Assembly (NCBI GenBank): GCA_019637585.1
Contig: JAHBVL010000022.1
Coordinates: forward strand, 1-21,951
Source: Thermomicrobiales bacterium
GTDB lineage: Bacteria; Chloroflexota; Chloroflexia; Thermomicrobiales; UBA6265
Length of the DNA: 21,951 nucleotides
Reading direction: 5' to 3'
Part shown: positions 1-7,910 of the stretch, piece after piece
How positions within the stretch are numbered: position 1 is the stretch's first letter
Layout of the letters: each line of letters begins with the position of its first letter
The notes under the pieces: model-generated
Databases searched by the model: none
What the model saw: the letters and a program-made list of their open reading frames with translations, nothing else
What the model was told of the DNA's origin: nothing
Program-made: the position numbers and the translations under genes

Positions 1-96
1 CGCTTCGGTCGGAATGACGAAAAACGTGGGCGGAATAAGGACGGACTACTCCTCTCTCCCGCGGTCGGGAGGGGGGCGGGGGTGAGGGACGAAACG
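1..96. other. Intergenic stretch with extragenic hairpin downstream of the first SDR gene
   Basis: No gene is visible here. Bases 51-76 form a hairpin: CTCCCG (56-61) pairs with CGGGAG (66-71) around the loop CGGT, and the stem extends outwards with G-T and C-G pairs. It lies just downstream of the minus-strand SDR stop codon, so it could act as that gene's terminator, although no clear T-run follows it. The flanking GGGGGTGAGGG and TCGGTCGGAATGACG strings look like the short extragenic repeats common in GC-rich genomes. Only one copy is in the window, so that part is inference. Confidence 0.4.
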
Positions 97-870
97 TCAG
101 ACCGGTGGCCAGGTGAGCATCCAGCCGCCGTCGACGAAGTGGGTGGAACCGGTCGAATAGCTGGCCGCGTCGGAGGCCAGATAGAGCGCCATATTGGCGA
201 TATCGACCGGCAACCCCGCCCGTCCCACGACGATCTGCTCTTCGGCTGAGCGGAGATAGTCGATATCGTTCACCGCAACATGATTCATCGGCGTCAGGAT
301 CATGCCTGGGGCGATGTCATTGACGGTGATGCCATACCGGCCCAGCTCTGCTGCCGCGCTCCGGGTCAGATTGCGCAACCCACCCTTGGATGCGTTGTAG
401 GCTGCCGCGGTCGGATAACAGGCCTCTTCATGCACCGAAGAGATGTTGATCACCCGGCCGCCATCCCCTTGCGCGATCATCCGCTGGGCGGCTCGCTGCA
501 GCATGAGAAATGGACCATGGAGATTGGTCCGGATCACACGTTCCCAGGCGTCGAACGGTATGTCGACAATGTCGCCTTCCAACCCGATGCCGGCATTGTT
601 GACCAGAATGTCGATGCGACCGAACCGGGCGTCTAGCTCCGCGAAGATTCGGTCGACGGCCACCGGATCGCCGACATCGCCTTGCGCAATCGCGGCCACG
701 CGCCCGAATCCCTCGACCATTGCCGCGGTTTCTTCGGCGCCGGGGCGGTCGCTGAAGTAGGTCACCATCACATCGGCGCCCGACTCCGCGTACCGGAGCG
801 CGATGCCGCGGCCGATGCCGCTGTCAGCGCCGGTGATCAGCGCTACCTTGTTGTCGAGCCGGAGTTCCAT
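97..870 (-). CDS. SDR family NAD(P)-dependent oxidoreductase
   Basis: Classical short-chain dehydrogenase/reductase, 257 residues from the chosen start, the usual length for the family. The Rossmann cofactor motif TGADSGIG is at residues 13-20 and NNAG at 91-94. The catalytic set is Ser145, Tyr158 and Lys162 (YNASK). The C-terminal PG-motif region (DIAPGMILTP) and the closing DGG (FVDGGW) are present. It resembles glucose 1-dehydrogenase/3-oxoacyl-ACP reductase-like SDRs, but the substrate cannot be told. The ATG at 870 is preferred: an AGGCGAG element lies about 6 bases upstream, whereas the ATG at 897 would extend the protein by nine residues and has its AGG directly against the start. It is divergent from the ester cyclase gene, leaving a gap of about 66 bases. 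The end of beta-2 (VTYFS) does not settle NAD versus NADP. Confidence 0.9.
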   Translation of the reverse strand: MELRLDNKVALITGADSGIGRGIALRYAESGADVMVTYFSDRPGAEETAAMVEGFGRVAAIAQGDVGDPVAVDRIFAELDARFGRIDILVNNAGIGLEGDIVDIPFDAWERVIRTNLHGPFLMLQRAAQRMIAQGDGGRVINISSVHEEACYPTAAAYNASKGGLRNLTRSAAAELGRYGITVNDIAPGMILTPMNHVAVNDIDYLRSAEEQIVVGRAGLPVDIANMALYLASDAASYSTGSTHFVDGGWMLTWPPV

Positions 871-936
871 TCTGTTCTCGCCTATCCCTGCTACCATCCT
901 TCAACGGATGAGGATTGTAGTGCGGAGGAGGGTTTG

Positions 937-1344
937 GTGAGCATCGAATCGAACAAACAGGCGGCGCGCGATTTTTTCGATCAGATCTGGAACCAGAAAG
1001 ACGAATCGGCGATCGATCGTTTTCTCATTGAAGACGCCCAGGGCAATGATGCCGATTTTGGTTCTGGCCGGGAGCCCTTTCGCAGACAGTGGAAAGAATG
1101 GGTGGCGGCTTTTCCCGATCTCCATTTCGAAATCGTCGATCTGATAGCCGAGGGGGACAAGGTGCTGACCCGCTGGGTGCTCACTGGCACACTCCAGGGC
1201 GAGTATCTGGGCGTCAAACCGGATGGCCGGAAGATCCGCGTCGAGGGGATGAGCCTCGATCGCATCGTGGGCGGGCAGGTCGTCGAGGGGTGCGACGGCT
1301 GGGACAACTACGGATTCCGCAAACAGCTCGGCCTGGTCGAGTAG
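937..1344 (+). CDS. SnoaL-like ester cyclase (NTF2-like fold protein)
   Basis: A 135-residue protein of the SnoaL/polyketide cyclase-like family, which has the NTF2-like alpha+beta barrel. Visible family signatures are the N-terminal helix (KQAARDFFDQIWNQKD), the AFPDLHFEIVDLIAEGDKV core, then RWVLTGTLQGEYLGVKPDG and VEGMSLDRIVGGQVVEG, ending in a WDNYG(F) motif. Members of this family range from polyketide cyclases to uncharacterised stress or detoxification proteins, so the substrate is unknown. The GTG start at 937 is chosen because GGAGGAGGG (924-932) is a strong ribosome-binding site at the right distance. The same frame is open further upstream, but that would overlap the divergent SDR gene. 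It converges on the substrate-binding protein gene, with a bidirectional terminator between them. Confidence 0.85.
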   Translation: MSIESNKQAARDFFDQIWNQKDESAIDRFLIEDAQGNDADFGSGREPFRRQWKEWVAAFPDLHFEIVDLIAEGDKVLTRWVLTGTLQGEYLGVKPDGRKIRVEGMSLDRIVGGQVVEGCDGWDNYGFRKQLGLVE

Positions 1345-1376
1345 CGACAGGTTTTCACAGATGAGCGCATAACGAA

Positions 1377-1404
1377 AAGGGGCGCGCCAGACGGCGCGCC
1401 CCTT
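1377..1404. terminator. Bidirectional rho-independent terminator hairpin
   Basis: A perfect 12-bp stem with a four-base loop: AAGGGGCGCGCC (1377-1388), loop AGAC, GGCGCGCCCCTT (1393-1404). It sits between the converging ester cyclase (+, ends 1344) and substrate-binding protein (-, ends 1434). On the minus strand the stem is followed by a short T-run (CCCCTTTTCG), so termination is probably better in that direction. On the plus strand the tail is TTGTCTATCG followed by TTTT. Confidence 0.8.
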
Positions 1405-1433
1405 GTCTATCGCTTTTCGATGTGAGGCGCGCG

Positions 1434-3116
1434 CTATTCCGCCACGCTCATATCCCAGAAGCCGTAGGTCCCGATATTGATCGGGTTGATGAAAATGCCG
1501 GTGACTGTGTTCCGGAAAATGACGTTCCACGGTCGCTCGGCCCAATAAATGGCCGGTGGATCGTCGGCCGAGATGGTCTGCTGCACCTGACCGATCGCAT
1601 CGAGATAAGTTGCATCGTCGACAGCCGTACCGGCTATCTCCATCTGCGCCTCGACATCATCGTTGCAGTAGTAGCCCATATTCGATCCCGCCGGACCGGC
1701 GGATCCACAGGAGATTTGCGGGTCTAGATGGTTCCATGCGTCGTTGTAATCGGGCCACCAGAACCATGGCATGAAGTTCGGGCGCTCTTCGACCGGTGTT
1801 TCGCCGTAGACCAACCCGACCATCGCGCCGGTGTCGAGCTGCTGGATATCGAGATTGATGCCGAGCTCGGCCAGGTTCACTTGGAAAAGCTGCGCGGCCA
1901 CGATCGTCGGTTCGTCTCCAGGTTCGAGCACGAGCTGCAGCGTGGTGCCTTCCGCGACACCGGCCGCTGCCAGGAGTTCCCGCGCCTGATCGAGATCGGT
2001 GGTGTACTGGAAGGTTTCCGGGTTGAACCCGTGGATCACCTGGGGTACCCCGCCGACGGTCTGCCGGGCACGTCCGGCGAAGACGCCCTCGATCACCTCG
2101 TTGTACGGGAAGGCGTAGCACATCGCCTTGCGTGCTTCAGGCGACGCGAGCGGTCCGGCCACCGCCATGGCGAAGTAGTCGCTGCGGGTGACGTACTCGG
2201 ACAACAACGTGAGGTCGGCGTTCGACTCGAGCGCGGTGATCGCCTCTTCAGTCAGTGAGTCGACGACATCCGCTTCACCGGCTTCGATCAGCTGGCGACG
2301 GGTCTCGTTCTCGGTGACGGTGCGGATGACGACCCGGGTGAAGTGCCGCCCCTCCCAGCCACGCCAGTACCCTTCGTAGGCTTCCATGACCAGCTCGGCA
2401 TTCGGCTCGTGGCTGATGATGCGGTAGGGACCGCTGCCGGCGCCTTCTTCATTGGTCTGCGCCCAGAAGTGACCCCAGTCGCCATCTTCTTCGTGCTCGT
2501 CGCGGAGGAGCCGGGCGTTGACCACGAGTGGTCCGTAGGTCGAGGCCATCGCCGAGAGGAAAAGGGGCTGAGGCCGTCCCAGATCGAAAACGAGGGTCGA
2601 TTCGTCCGGCGCTGAAATCTGGGTGAAGTCGGGCACAAAGCGCGCAACGACGCCGACGGGGCCGAGCCCCATGGTCAGCAGACGCTCGTAGCTGAGCCGA
2701 ACCGCTTCCGCATCGACCGGCGAACCGTCGTGGAAGGTGATGCCGGGCCGGATCTTGAACGTCCAGACGCTGAGATCGTCGTTCGATTCCCACGACTCGG
2801 CGATCAGGCCCTGAAACTCATCGGTGCTCGATCCCACCAGACCGACCAACCCCTCATACGCGCCGAGAATGGCCATGACCGACCGGTAGTCGTAGGACGA
2901 ATGGGGGTCGAGGTCGGACGGAGAACCGTCGACGACGACAACGAGCGTGTCTCCGTCTTCCTGGGTGCGGACGACACCGCGGCTCGTCCCGGAAAGGGGC
3001 GCCGCGGCAGTGTGCCCGGTGGCGAGCGACGCTCCAGCGAGACCGGTTGCTCCCGCTGTCTTGAGCAGTGTGCGACGGTCGATGGCGTGGGGGCGACGGC
3101 GTGGATCCTCGGGCAT
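1434..3116 (-). CDS. ABC transporter substrate-binding protein, peptide/nickel type (SBP family 5), Tat-exported
   Basis: A 560-residue solute-binding protein of the DppA/OppA/NikA type (SBP_bac_5). The N-terminus carries a twin-arginine signal: R14-R15 in DRRTLLK, followed by the hydrophobic stretch AGATGLAGASLATG. Family signatures include the lobe-I segment with LAESWE-like GLIAESWESNDDLSVW, TFKIRPGITFHDGSPV, SYERLL and the GSGPYRI motif, with YYCNDDVEAQM near the C-terminus. The start at 3116 is chosen because AAGGAG lies about 7 bases upstream; the frame extends to 3149 but with no better ribosome-binding site. It would deliver oligopeptides or a similar ligand to an ABC importer, but no permease or ATPase gene is adjacent, so it is an orphan here. 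No lipobox cysteine is evident. Confidence 0.93.
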   Translation of the reverse strand: MPEDPRRRPHAIDRRTLLKTAGATGLAGASLATGHTAAAPLSGTSRGVVRTQEDGDTLVVVVDGSPSDLDPHSSYDYRSVMAILGAYEGLVGLVGSSTDEFQGLIAESWESNDDLSVWTFKIRPGITFHDGSPVDAEAVRLSYERLLTMGLGPVGVVARFVPDFTQISAPDESTLVFDLGRPQPLFLSAMASTYGPLVVNARLLRDEHEEDGDWGHFWAQTNEEGAGSGPYRIISHEPNAELVMEAYEGYWRGWEGRHFTRVVIRTVTENETRRQLIEAGEADVVDSLTEEAITALESNADLTLLSEYVTRSDYFAMAVAGPLASPEARKAMCYAFPYNEVIEGVFAGRARQTVGGVPQVIHGFNPETFQYTTDLDQARELLAAAGVAEGTTLQLVLEPGDEPTIVAAQLFQVNLAELGINLDIQQLDTGAMVGLVYGETPVEERPNFMPWFWWPDYNDAWNHLDPQISCGSAGPAGSNMGYYCNDDVEAQMEIAGTAVDDATYLDAIGQVQQTISADDPPAIYWAERPWNVIFRNTVTGIFINPINIGTYGFWDMSVAE

Positions 3117-3245
3117 GGTTGGCTCCTTTTCCCTGGTTGCCCAGTGCAAAACACCTGTCGGCGCCGATGATAACAGGCAGGGTGCGAAACTCGGTTATCC
3201 TGCGCAGGACATCGTGCCGCCTAATCGGGGAGTTCGGACTGGACC
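3117..3245. promoter_or_regulatory. Divergent promoter region with a 10-base palindrome
   Basis: This gap separates the divergent substrate-binding protein and PLP enzyme genes. On the minus strand, TGTTATCAT (TATCAT at 3172-3167) fits an extended -10 box for the binding-protein gene, about 50 bases upstream of its ATG. Next to it lies the perfect palindrome TCGGCGCCGA (3158-3167), flanked by CCTGT and ACAGG (3154-3158 and 3172-3177 region), which could be an operator overlapping that -10. No convincing -35 was found for either direction. The PLP enzyme has no clear Shine-Dalgarno sequence. Confidence 0.35.
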
Positions 3246-4340
3246 ATGCTGACGACATTGATCGGATTGCCGGTATCTGAGCTGGATACGCCGGCTCTTC
3301 TCATCGATCTGGATGCGCTCGAAAGCAACATCAACCAGATGGCTGCGGACATCAAGGAGCGGGGAGCGTCGTGGCGGCCCCATTCGAAATCGCACAAATG
3401 CCCGGCCATTGCGCACAAGCAGGTCGCTGCCGGAGCTATTGGCGTGGCGTGCGCCAAACTCGGCGAAGCCGAGGTGATGGCGGCGAACGGGATCAAGGAC
3501 ATTTTGGTTCCGAATCAGATCGTCGGACCGATCAAAGCGCGCCGGGTTGCCGCGGTGGCCGCTCATACCGACATTTGCGTGTCGGTCGACTGTCTGGCCA
3601 ATGTCGAGGAGCTCGACGCAGCGGCGATCGCCGCTGGGACGCGTCCACGGGTCGTGATCGAAGTGAACACGGGTATGGATCGGGCAGGGGTCGAACCGCG
3701 TGAGGCGACGCTCGAGCTGGCGAAAAAGATCGCCGGCCGCAAGGGAGTCCGCTTCGCCGGCATCATGACCTGGGAGGGGCACTGCTGGAAGATGCCCCTT
3801 GGCCCCGAGCGGGACGCCGGTATCAGCAAGGCGATGGGGGACATGCTCGATACCGCCGAGATGATCCGGGCCGCCGGGATCGACGTCGAGGTCATCTCGG
3901 TCGGCGGCACGGCAACCTATCTGAGCTCGGCCGGTTTCCCCGGCATCACCGAGGTTCAGGCGGGCGGCGGCATCTTCGGCGACCTCGAATACCTGCGACA
4001 GGGAGCCAACGTCAAACCGGCCATGACGCTGATGGCCCAGGTGACCAGCCGTCCGACGCCGACCCGGATCATTCACGACGCCGGCCGCAAAACCATCGAT
4101 CCCACAAATCGGGCGCCCGAGCCGCGCAACATCGATGTCGAAGAGAAGAAGGGCTTTTCGGCCGAGCACGGCACCCTCTTCCTCAAGGAAGCGTCCGACT
4201 CCCCGAAAGTGGGAGACCGCATCGAGTTCTCGATCGGCTACTCCGACCAGTGCAATCACCTGCACGAGAACTTCTACGGTATCCGGAATGGCCGGGTGGA
4301 ATCAGTCTGGCCGATTCTGGGCCGCGGCAAGATTCAGTAG
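3246..4340 (+). CDS. D-threonine aldolase / D-serine dehydratase-like PLP enzyme (DSD1 family, alanine racemase fold)
   Basis: A 364-residue fold-type III PLP enzyme. The N-terminal segment DTPALLIDLDALESNI starts the TIM barrel. RPHSKSHK (44-51) contains the expected PLP-binding Lys48. The mid-region GVACAKLGEAEVMA is typical of D-threonine aldolases and D-serine dehydratases. SVGGTATY and EVQAGGGIFGD supply the phosphate-binding part. The C-terminal domain ends with SDQCNHLHENFYGIR, which holds the His/Cys cluster that binds a divalent metal in this family. The likely role is turnover of a D-beta-hydroxy amino acid, giving either glycine plus an aldehyde or a keto acid plus ammonia; sequence alone does not decide. 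It is followed 27 bases later by an alpha/beta hydrolase on the same strand, probably one transcript. The ATG lacks a good ribosome-binding site. Confidence 0.9.
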   Translation: MLTTLIGLPVSELDTPALLIDLDALESNINQMAADIKERGASWRPHSKSHKCPAIAHKQVAAGAIGVACAKLGEAEVMAANGIKDILVPNQIVGPIKARRVAAVAAHTDICVSVDCLANVEELDAAAIAAGTRPRVVIEVNTGMDRAGVEPREATLELAKKIAGRKGVRFAGIMTWEGHCWKMPLGPERDAGISKAMGDMLDTAEMIRAAGIDVEVISVGGTATYLSSAGFPGITEVQAGGGIFGDLEYLRQGANVKPAMTLMAQVTSRPTPTRIIHDAGRKTIDPTNRAPEPRNIDVEEKKGFSAEHGTLFLKEASDSPKVGDRIEFSIGYSDQCNHLHENFYGIRNGRVESVWPILGRGKIQ

Positions 4341-4367
4341 AGCCGTCGCGAAGCGAAGGGTCGAGCG

Positions 4368-5189
4368 GTGATCGCATTCGACAGGATTGGTGCAGGCAAA
4401 CCCGTGGTTTTTCTGCATTCCGGTCTGGCGGACCGCACGATGTGGGAACCGCAGGTGGAGGCGTTTTCGCAACACTTCACCTGCTATTTTGTCGATTTGC
4501 CCGGCTATGGAGAATCGGGGGATCCGCCCGGTCCCTTTTCCTATCCCCAAGAAATCGCCCGATTCATCGAGACGACCGTCGGGCAACCGGCGGCGCTGAT
4601 CGGTTCGTCGTTTGGAGCAGGGATCGCCCTCGACACGGCGTTGATGGCGCCCGCCTCGTCTGGTCCATTGGTGCTTGTCGACGGATTGCTCGTCCAGGAT
4701 GGCGAGCCATCCGCCGTCGTCCAGGCGATCTGGTCGGAAGCGGATGAGGCGTGGGATGCCGGGTCGAAAGATCGAGCCGTCGAGGTCGAAACAATTGGAT
4801 GGGTTGATGGTCGCGGCCGGCCCGACAGAACCGCCGCTGAGGACGTGCGTGCCTACTTCGCCCGGGTGAACCGAACGATCTGGGAGAGGCATGACCGGCA
4901 TCCCCTGCCCGAAACGCTGCCCGGGCCGGAGCGCGATCTCGCCTCCGTTCAGCAGCCCGTTCTGCTGATCGATGGTCCCTACGATGTCCCCGACGTGCTG
5001 ACGAGCAACCAGACGGCCGTCGCGCGATTCCCGAATGCGACGTACGCGTCGATACCGGGAAGCGCCCATTTTCCGAGCCGCGAACAGCCAGGTGAATTCA
5101 ACCAGCTCGTCGTCGATTTTCTGCTGAAACATTGGGGCGATCGCGACACCAGCCCGGGTTATTCATTGGGCGACAGATACGACCCTTGA
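4368..5189 (+). CDS. Alpha/beta hydrolase
   Basis: A 273-residue alpha/beta-hydrolase-fold protein. The oxyanion-hole motif is H17-S18-G19 (HSGL). The strand/turn VDLPGYGESG (42-51) follows, and the nucleophile elbow is GSSFG (79-83) with Ser81 as the probable nucleophile. The late PVLLIDGPYDVPD carries the acid-residue region, and GSAHFPSREQPGEFN contains the catalytic His near the C-terminus. The GTG start at 4368 is preferred because GAAGGG sits 7 bases upstream. It lies 27 bases downstream of the PLP enzyme and is probably co-transcribed with it. The substrate (ester, lactone or other) cannot be predicted. Confidence 0.88.
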   Translation: MIAFDRIGAGKPVVFLHSGLADRTMWEPQVEAFSQHFTCYFVDLPGYGESGDPPGPFSYPQEIARFIETTVGQPAALIGSSFGAGIALDTALMAPASSGPLVLVDGLLVQDGEPSAVVQAIWSEADEAWDAGSKDRAVEVETIGWVDGRGRPDRTAAEDVRAYFARVNRTIWERHDRHPLPETLPGPERDLASVQQPVLLIDGPYDVPDVLTSNQTAVARFPNATYASIPGSAHFPSREQPGEFNQLVVDFLLKHWGDRDTSPGYSLGDRYDP

Positions 5190-5207
5190 CGGCAATCTCA
5201 TCGCCAT

Positions 5208-5373
5208 GTAGCTGCAGACCCCCCGTGTCTGCGCTCGTAGGGGAGGCGCTGCGATCCCTTGCTATCATCCTCATCCGTAACAGCCGCGACCCAGCATCGG
5301 CCCGTGACGAGAAGCCGTCCCGATGGATGCGTTGTGCCCCCTGAGAAAGCAGACTCCGGGGGTCTGCGACTAC
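5208..5373. repeat. Pair of inverted REP-like palindromes headed by GTAG (BIME/MITE-like)
   Basis: Two 25-base units occur in opposite orientation, at 5208-5232 (+) and 5349-5373 (read on -), matching at 21 of 25 positions by hand alignment. Each begins with GTAG, then two bases, then the stem GCAGAC, a seven-base C-rich loop region and GTCTGC. A GTAG tetranucleotide at the foot of an imperfect palindrome is the hallmark of REP elements mobilised by RAYT (TnpA-REP) transposases. The pair fills the convergent gap between the hydrolase and the glycerol-3-phosphate dehydrogenase genes and could also stop transcription from either side. The 116 bases between them show no gene. Confidence 0.55.
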
Positions 5374-5391
5374 AGGTAAGGAGGGGTTGCC

Positions 5392-6987
5392 TTACTGGTA
5401 ATCCGGGCTGAACCGGGTGAGCGCGGTTTCGTATCCCGACAGTTCCGACGCTGTCCGCGCAGGCGACCAACCGAAGCGCGTTTCGGCGACGCGGGCCGCG
5501 GCGACCGCCACGTCCCGGCCCATGCCGGGTTGATACGCCACCATCATGCGGCGGATCAGGGCGTCGGCGAGAGTCGTTGCCGATTCCTCTTCGAAGGCGA
5601 GCACGATTTCCGCCGGCACGGCCGACTGCCCAGCCACGAGCGGTTCCAGCATCGACGGATCGGCAACGCCCAGACCGTAGAGGCGTTCGGCGCGGCGACC
5701 GTACAACGCTTCGCATCGTTCCCGAACTCGTGAGGGCAATCCAGCAGGAGCGCCACAAGCTCCCGCGCCGGGCAGCTCGCGGTCGGCGGTTTCACAGGGC
5801 CGCTGCTCGCCGAGATAGCGAGCCAGGTCGTCGACGGCATGCTCGGCCAGGCTGCGGTGATTGGTCAATTTGCCACCGACTACGGAGAAGAGCCCGGCTC
5901 GGGCCGGGCCGTGGTCGACAACAACATGCTTCCGTGTGATGCCGGCTTCGGCGCCCGCCGACGTGTTTGGCAATGGCCGCACTCCGGCGTAGGAAAAGAG
6001 GACCTGGGTTGGATCGATATGCGCGCCGGGCAGCAGAATGCGCGCTTCGGCCAGCAGATAAGCGATTTCATCCGGCGTAGGGGCAACGTCATCGAGATCG
6101 CCGGTGTATCGGGTGTCGGTGGTGCCGATCATCATCAACCCGTTCCAGGGGAGGATGAAAAAGGCTCGCCCGTCCGATCTCGCTTCGGTGTAGAGGGGAG
6201 GAATGGCGGGTTCGGGCATCGGCAGGAAGCAGTGCGTTCCCTTTGTGCCGCCCGTCAATGGGCGGCTGCCTGGATTGGCCCCGCCCCGTTCCAGCACCCG
6301 GTCCACCCACGGTCCACTGACATTGATCACGGTTTCGCCCCAGGCGTCGTGATTCGAACCGGTGAGCATATCGGTCCAGCGAACACTCTGGACTTTGCCG
6401 TCGTTGACGATGATCTCATCGACCCTTGCGTAGTTCAGGGCAATGGCGCCGCAGCTGACGGCATCGAGCAGGTTCTCGATCACCAGCCGCTCTGGAAAGG
6501 TCGCCTGGGCGTCGTAGTAGATCGCCGCGCCGGTCAGTTCGTATGGATCGAGTCCCGGGATGGCCGCCAGTGCGTCGGTTCGGTTGTCTATACGATGGCG
6601 GGGCAGCGACTTGTCGAAGGAGAGCGCGTCGTAGGCCGCCATGCCGGCCCGAATCGTCAGCAGGTTGCGTTTGGAATGCTTGTAGACCGGCAACCGCAGT
6701 TCCAGCGGTTTCACCAGATGAGGAGCGTTGCGGAGAAGCCGCTCTCGCTCCCGCAGCGATTCCCGGACCAACTCGAACTCGCGATGTTCGAGGTAGCGGA
6801 GTCCGCCGTGGATCAGCCGCGTCGACCAGCTCGTGGTGCCCGATGCGAAATCGTCCCTTTCCAGAAGAAGAACGGAGAAGCCTCGCAATGCCGCATCCCG
6901 GGCAATTGCCGCGCCGTTGATGCCGCCGCCGATGACGATGACGTCGTAGGCTCGGGAGGACACGGATTCGGGTGTCGGTCGCTGCAT
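5392..6987 (-). CDS. glpD: FAD-dependent glycerol-3-phosphate dehydrogenase (GlpD/GlpA type)
   Basis: A 531-residue flavoprotein that oxidises sn-glycerol 3-phosphate to dihydroxyacetone phosphate and passes electrons to the respiratory quinone pool, normally as a peripheral membrane enzyme. The FAD-binding motif GGGINGA is at 20-26, followed by the glutamate at the end of beta-2 (LLERDDF). The GlpD signature GTTSWSTRLIHGGLRYL spans 50-66. Further matches are PLELRLPVYKHSKRN, NVSGPWVDRV, KGTHCFLP, GTTDTRYTGD and the FAD-closing VVGGKLTNHR. The C-terminal helical domain is complete. The ATG at 6987 is preferred over 7116 because GAGGCGG lies 6-8 bases upstream and the protein starts just before the Rossmann strand. 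No glycerol kinase or transporter gene is adjacent. It is divergent from the second SDR. Confidence 0.93.
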   Translation of the reverse strand: MQRPTPESVSSRAYDVIVIGGGINGAAIARDAALRGFSVLLLERDDFASGTTSWSTRLIHGGLRYLEHREFELVRESLRERERLLRNAPHLVKPLELRLPVYKHSKRNLLTIRAGMAAYDALSFDKSLPRHRIDNRTDALAAIPGLDPYELTGAAIYYDAQATFPERLVIENLLDAVSCGAIALNYARVDEIIVNDGKVQSVRWTDMLTGSNHDAWGETVINVSGPWVDRVLERGGANPGSRPLTGGTKGTHCFLPMPEPAIPPLYTEARSDGRAFFILPWNGLMMIGTTDTRYTGDLDDVAPTPDEIAYLLAEARILLPGAHIDPTQVLFSYAGVRPLPNTSAGAEAGITRKHVVVDHGPARAGLFSVVGGKLTNHRSLAEHAVDDLARYLGEQRPCETADRELPGAGACGAPAGLPSRVRERCEALYGRRAERLYGLGVADPSMLEPLVAGQSAVPAEIVLAFEEESATTLADALIRRMMVAYQPGMGRDVAVAAARVAETRFGWSPARTASELSGYETALTRFSPDYQ

Positions 6988-7109
6988 GATGCCGCCTCGC
7001 GGACCAGATCGGTCCAGACGCGAATGATTGAAGCACACCTGCTTCCTTCCGGTGCGCTCCGACGATAATGCAGCCACGATCGAGCCTGATTGCCAGGCAA
7101 GGAGGAACG

Positions 7110-7910
7110 ATGACACTACAGGGAAAGGTGGCGCTGGTCACCGGCGCGGCAAATGGGATTGGGCGGGGGATCACCGAGCGATTGCTGGCCGATGGGGCCA
7201 ACATCGTCGCGCTCGATGTGGCTGCCGGCGCCCTGGCAACGCTCGCCGAGGAACTCGGCGTCGGTGCGGATCGCCTCGAACCGGTCGAAGCGGATGTTTC
7301 CAATCGCGACGATGTGCGCCGGGCGGTTGCCCGGGCGGTGGAGCGCTTCGACGGATTGGACATTCTCTGTTCGAACGCCGGTATCGCCGACGCCGATCCA
7401 TTTTTGGAGATCTCGGACGCATCCTGGCGCCGCATCATCGACGTCAATCTGACCGGCGCGTTCCATTGCATCCAGGAAGCGGCTCGCGTGATGGCGCTGA
7501 AGGGCAAGGGCGCGATCGTGGTCACGACCTCCACGAACGGCTTCTATGTCGAGTCGAATCTGGCTGCCTACAATGCCTCCAAGGGTGGCGTCGACGCGCT
7601 GATCCGGGCGGCGGCGATCGATCTGGCGTGGCACGGCATTCGGGTCAATGGCATTGCCCCGAGTATGGTCAAAACGCGGGCGGCATTCATCACGTCGGAC
7701 CCGGTTGGCTCGATCGAGTATCTCAAGCGGGTGCCCATGGGGCGCTTCGCCGATCCGTCGGAGATCGCCGCGGCCGTGGCTTTTCTGGCGTCGGACGAAG
7801 CCTCGTATGTCACCGGCCAGACGATCATTCTCGATGGGGGGCTGACGCTGGGGATCGATATGCCGATGCCGCAGGCGCCATTGCCGGGGTCGGCGAAAGA
7901 TAGTGCATAG
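7110..7910 (+). CDS. SDR family NAD(P)-dependent oxidoreductase
   Basis: A 266-residue classical short-chain dehydrogenase. The cofactor motif TGAANGIG is at 11-18; Asp36 at the end of beta-2 favours NAD(H). SNAG is at 88-91, and the catalytic residues are Ser141, Tyr154 and Lys158 (YNASK). NGIAPSMVKT and the closing DGG (ILDGGLTLG) are present. The ATG at 7110 is chosen for AAGGAGG (7099-7105) just upstream; the frame is open back to 7068 without a better site. The last codons and the TAG stop fall inside a TGCATAGT-rich palindromic element, so the C-terminus may have been altered by its insertion. It is only distantly similar to the first SDR in the window. Confidence 0.92.
   Translation: MTLQGKVALVTGAANGIGRGITERLLADGANIVALDVAAGALATLAEELGVGADRLEPVEADVSNRDDVRRAVARAVERFDGLDILCSNAGIADADPFLEISDASWRRIIDVNLTGAFHCIQEAARVMALKGKGAIVVTTSTNGFYVESNLAAYNASKGGVDALIRAAAIDLAWHGIRVNGIAPSMVKTRAAFITSDPVGSIEYLKRVPMGRFADPSEIAAAVAFLASDEASYVTGQTIILDGGLTLGIDMPMPQAPLPGSAKDSA

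Noticed and set aside
682-936. N-terminal extension of the ester cyclase
   Set aside because: It would overlap the divergent SDR coding region, has no family similarity, and the GTG at 937 has a strong ribosome-binding site.
3195-4265. 356-codon open frame on the minus strand
   Set aside because: Antisense to the PLP enzyme, whose family motifs are unambiguous.
5839-7068. 409-codon open frame on the plus strand
   Set aside because: Antisense to glpD, which has complete FAD and family motifs.
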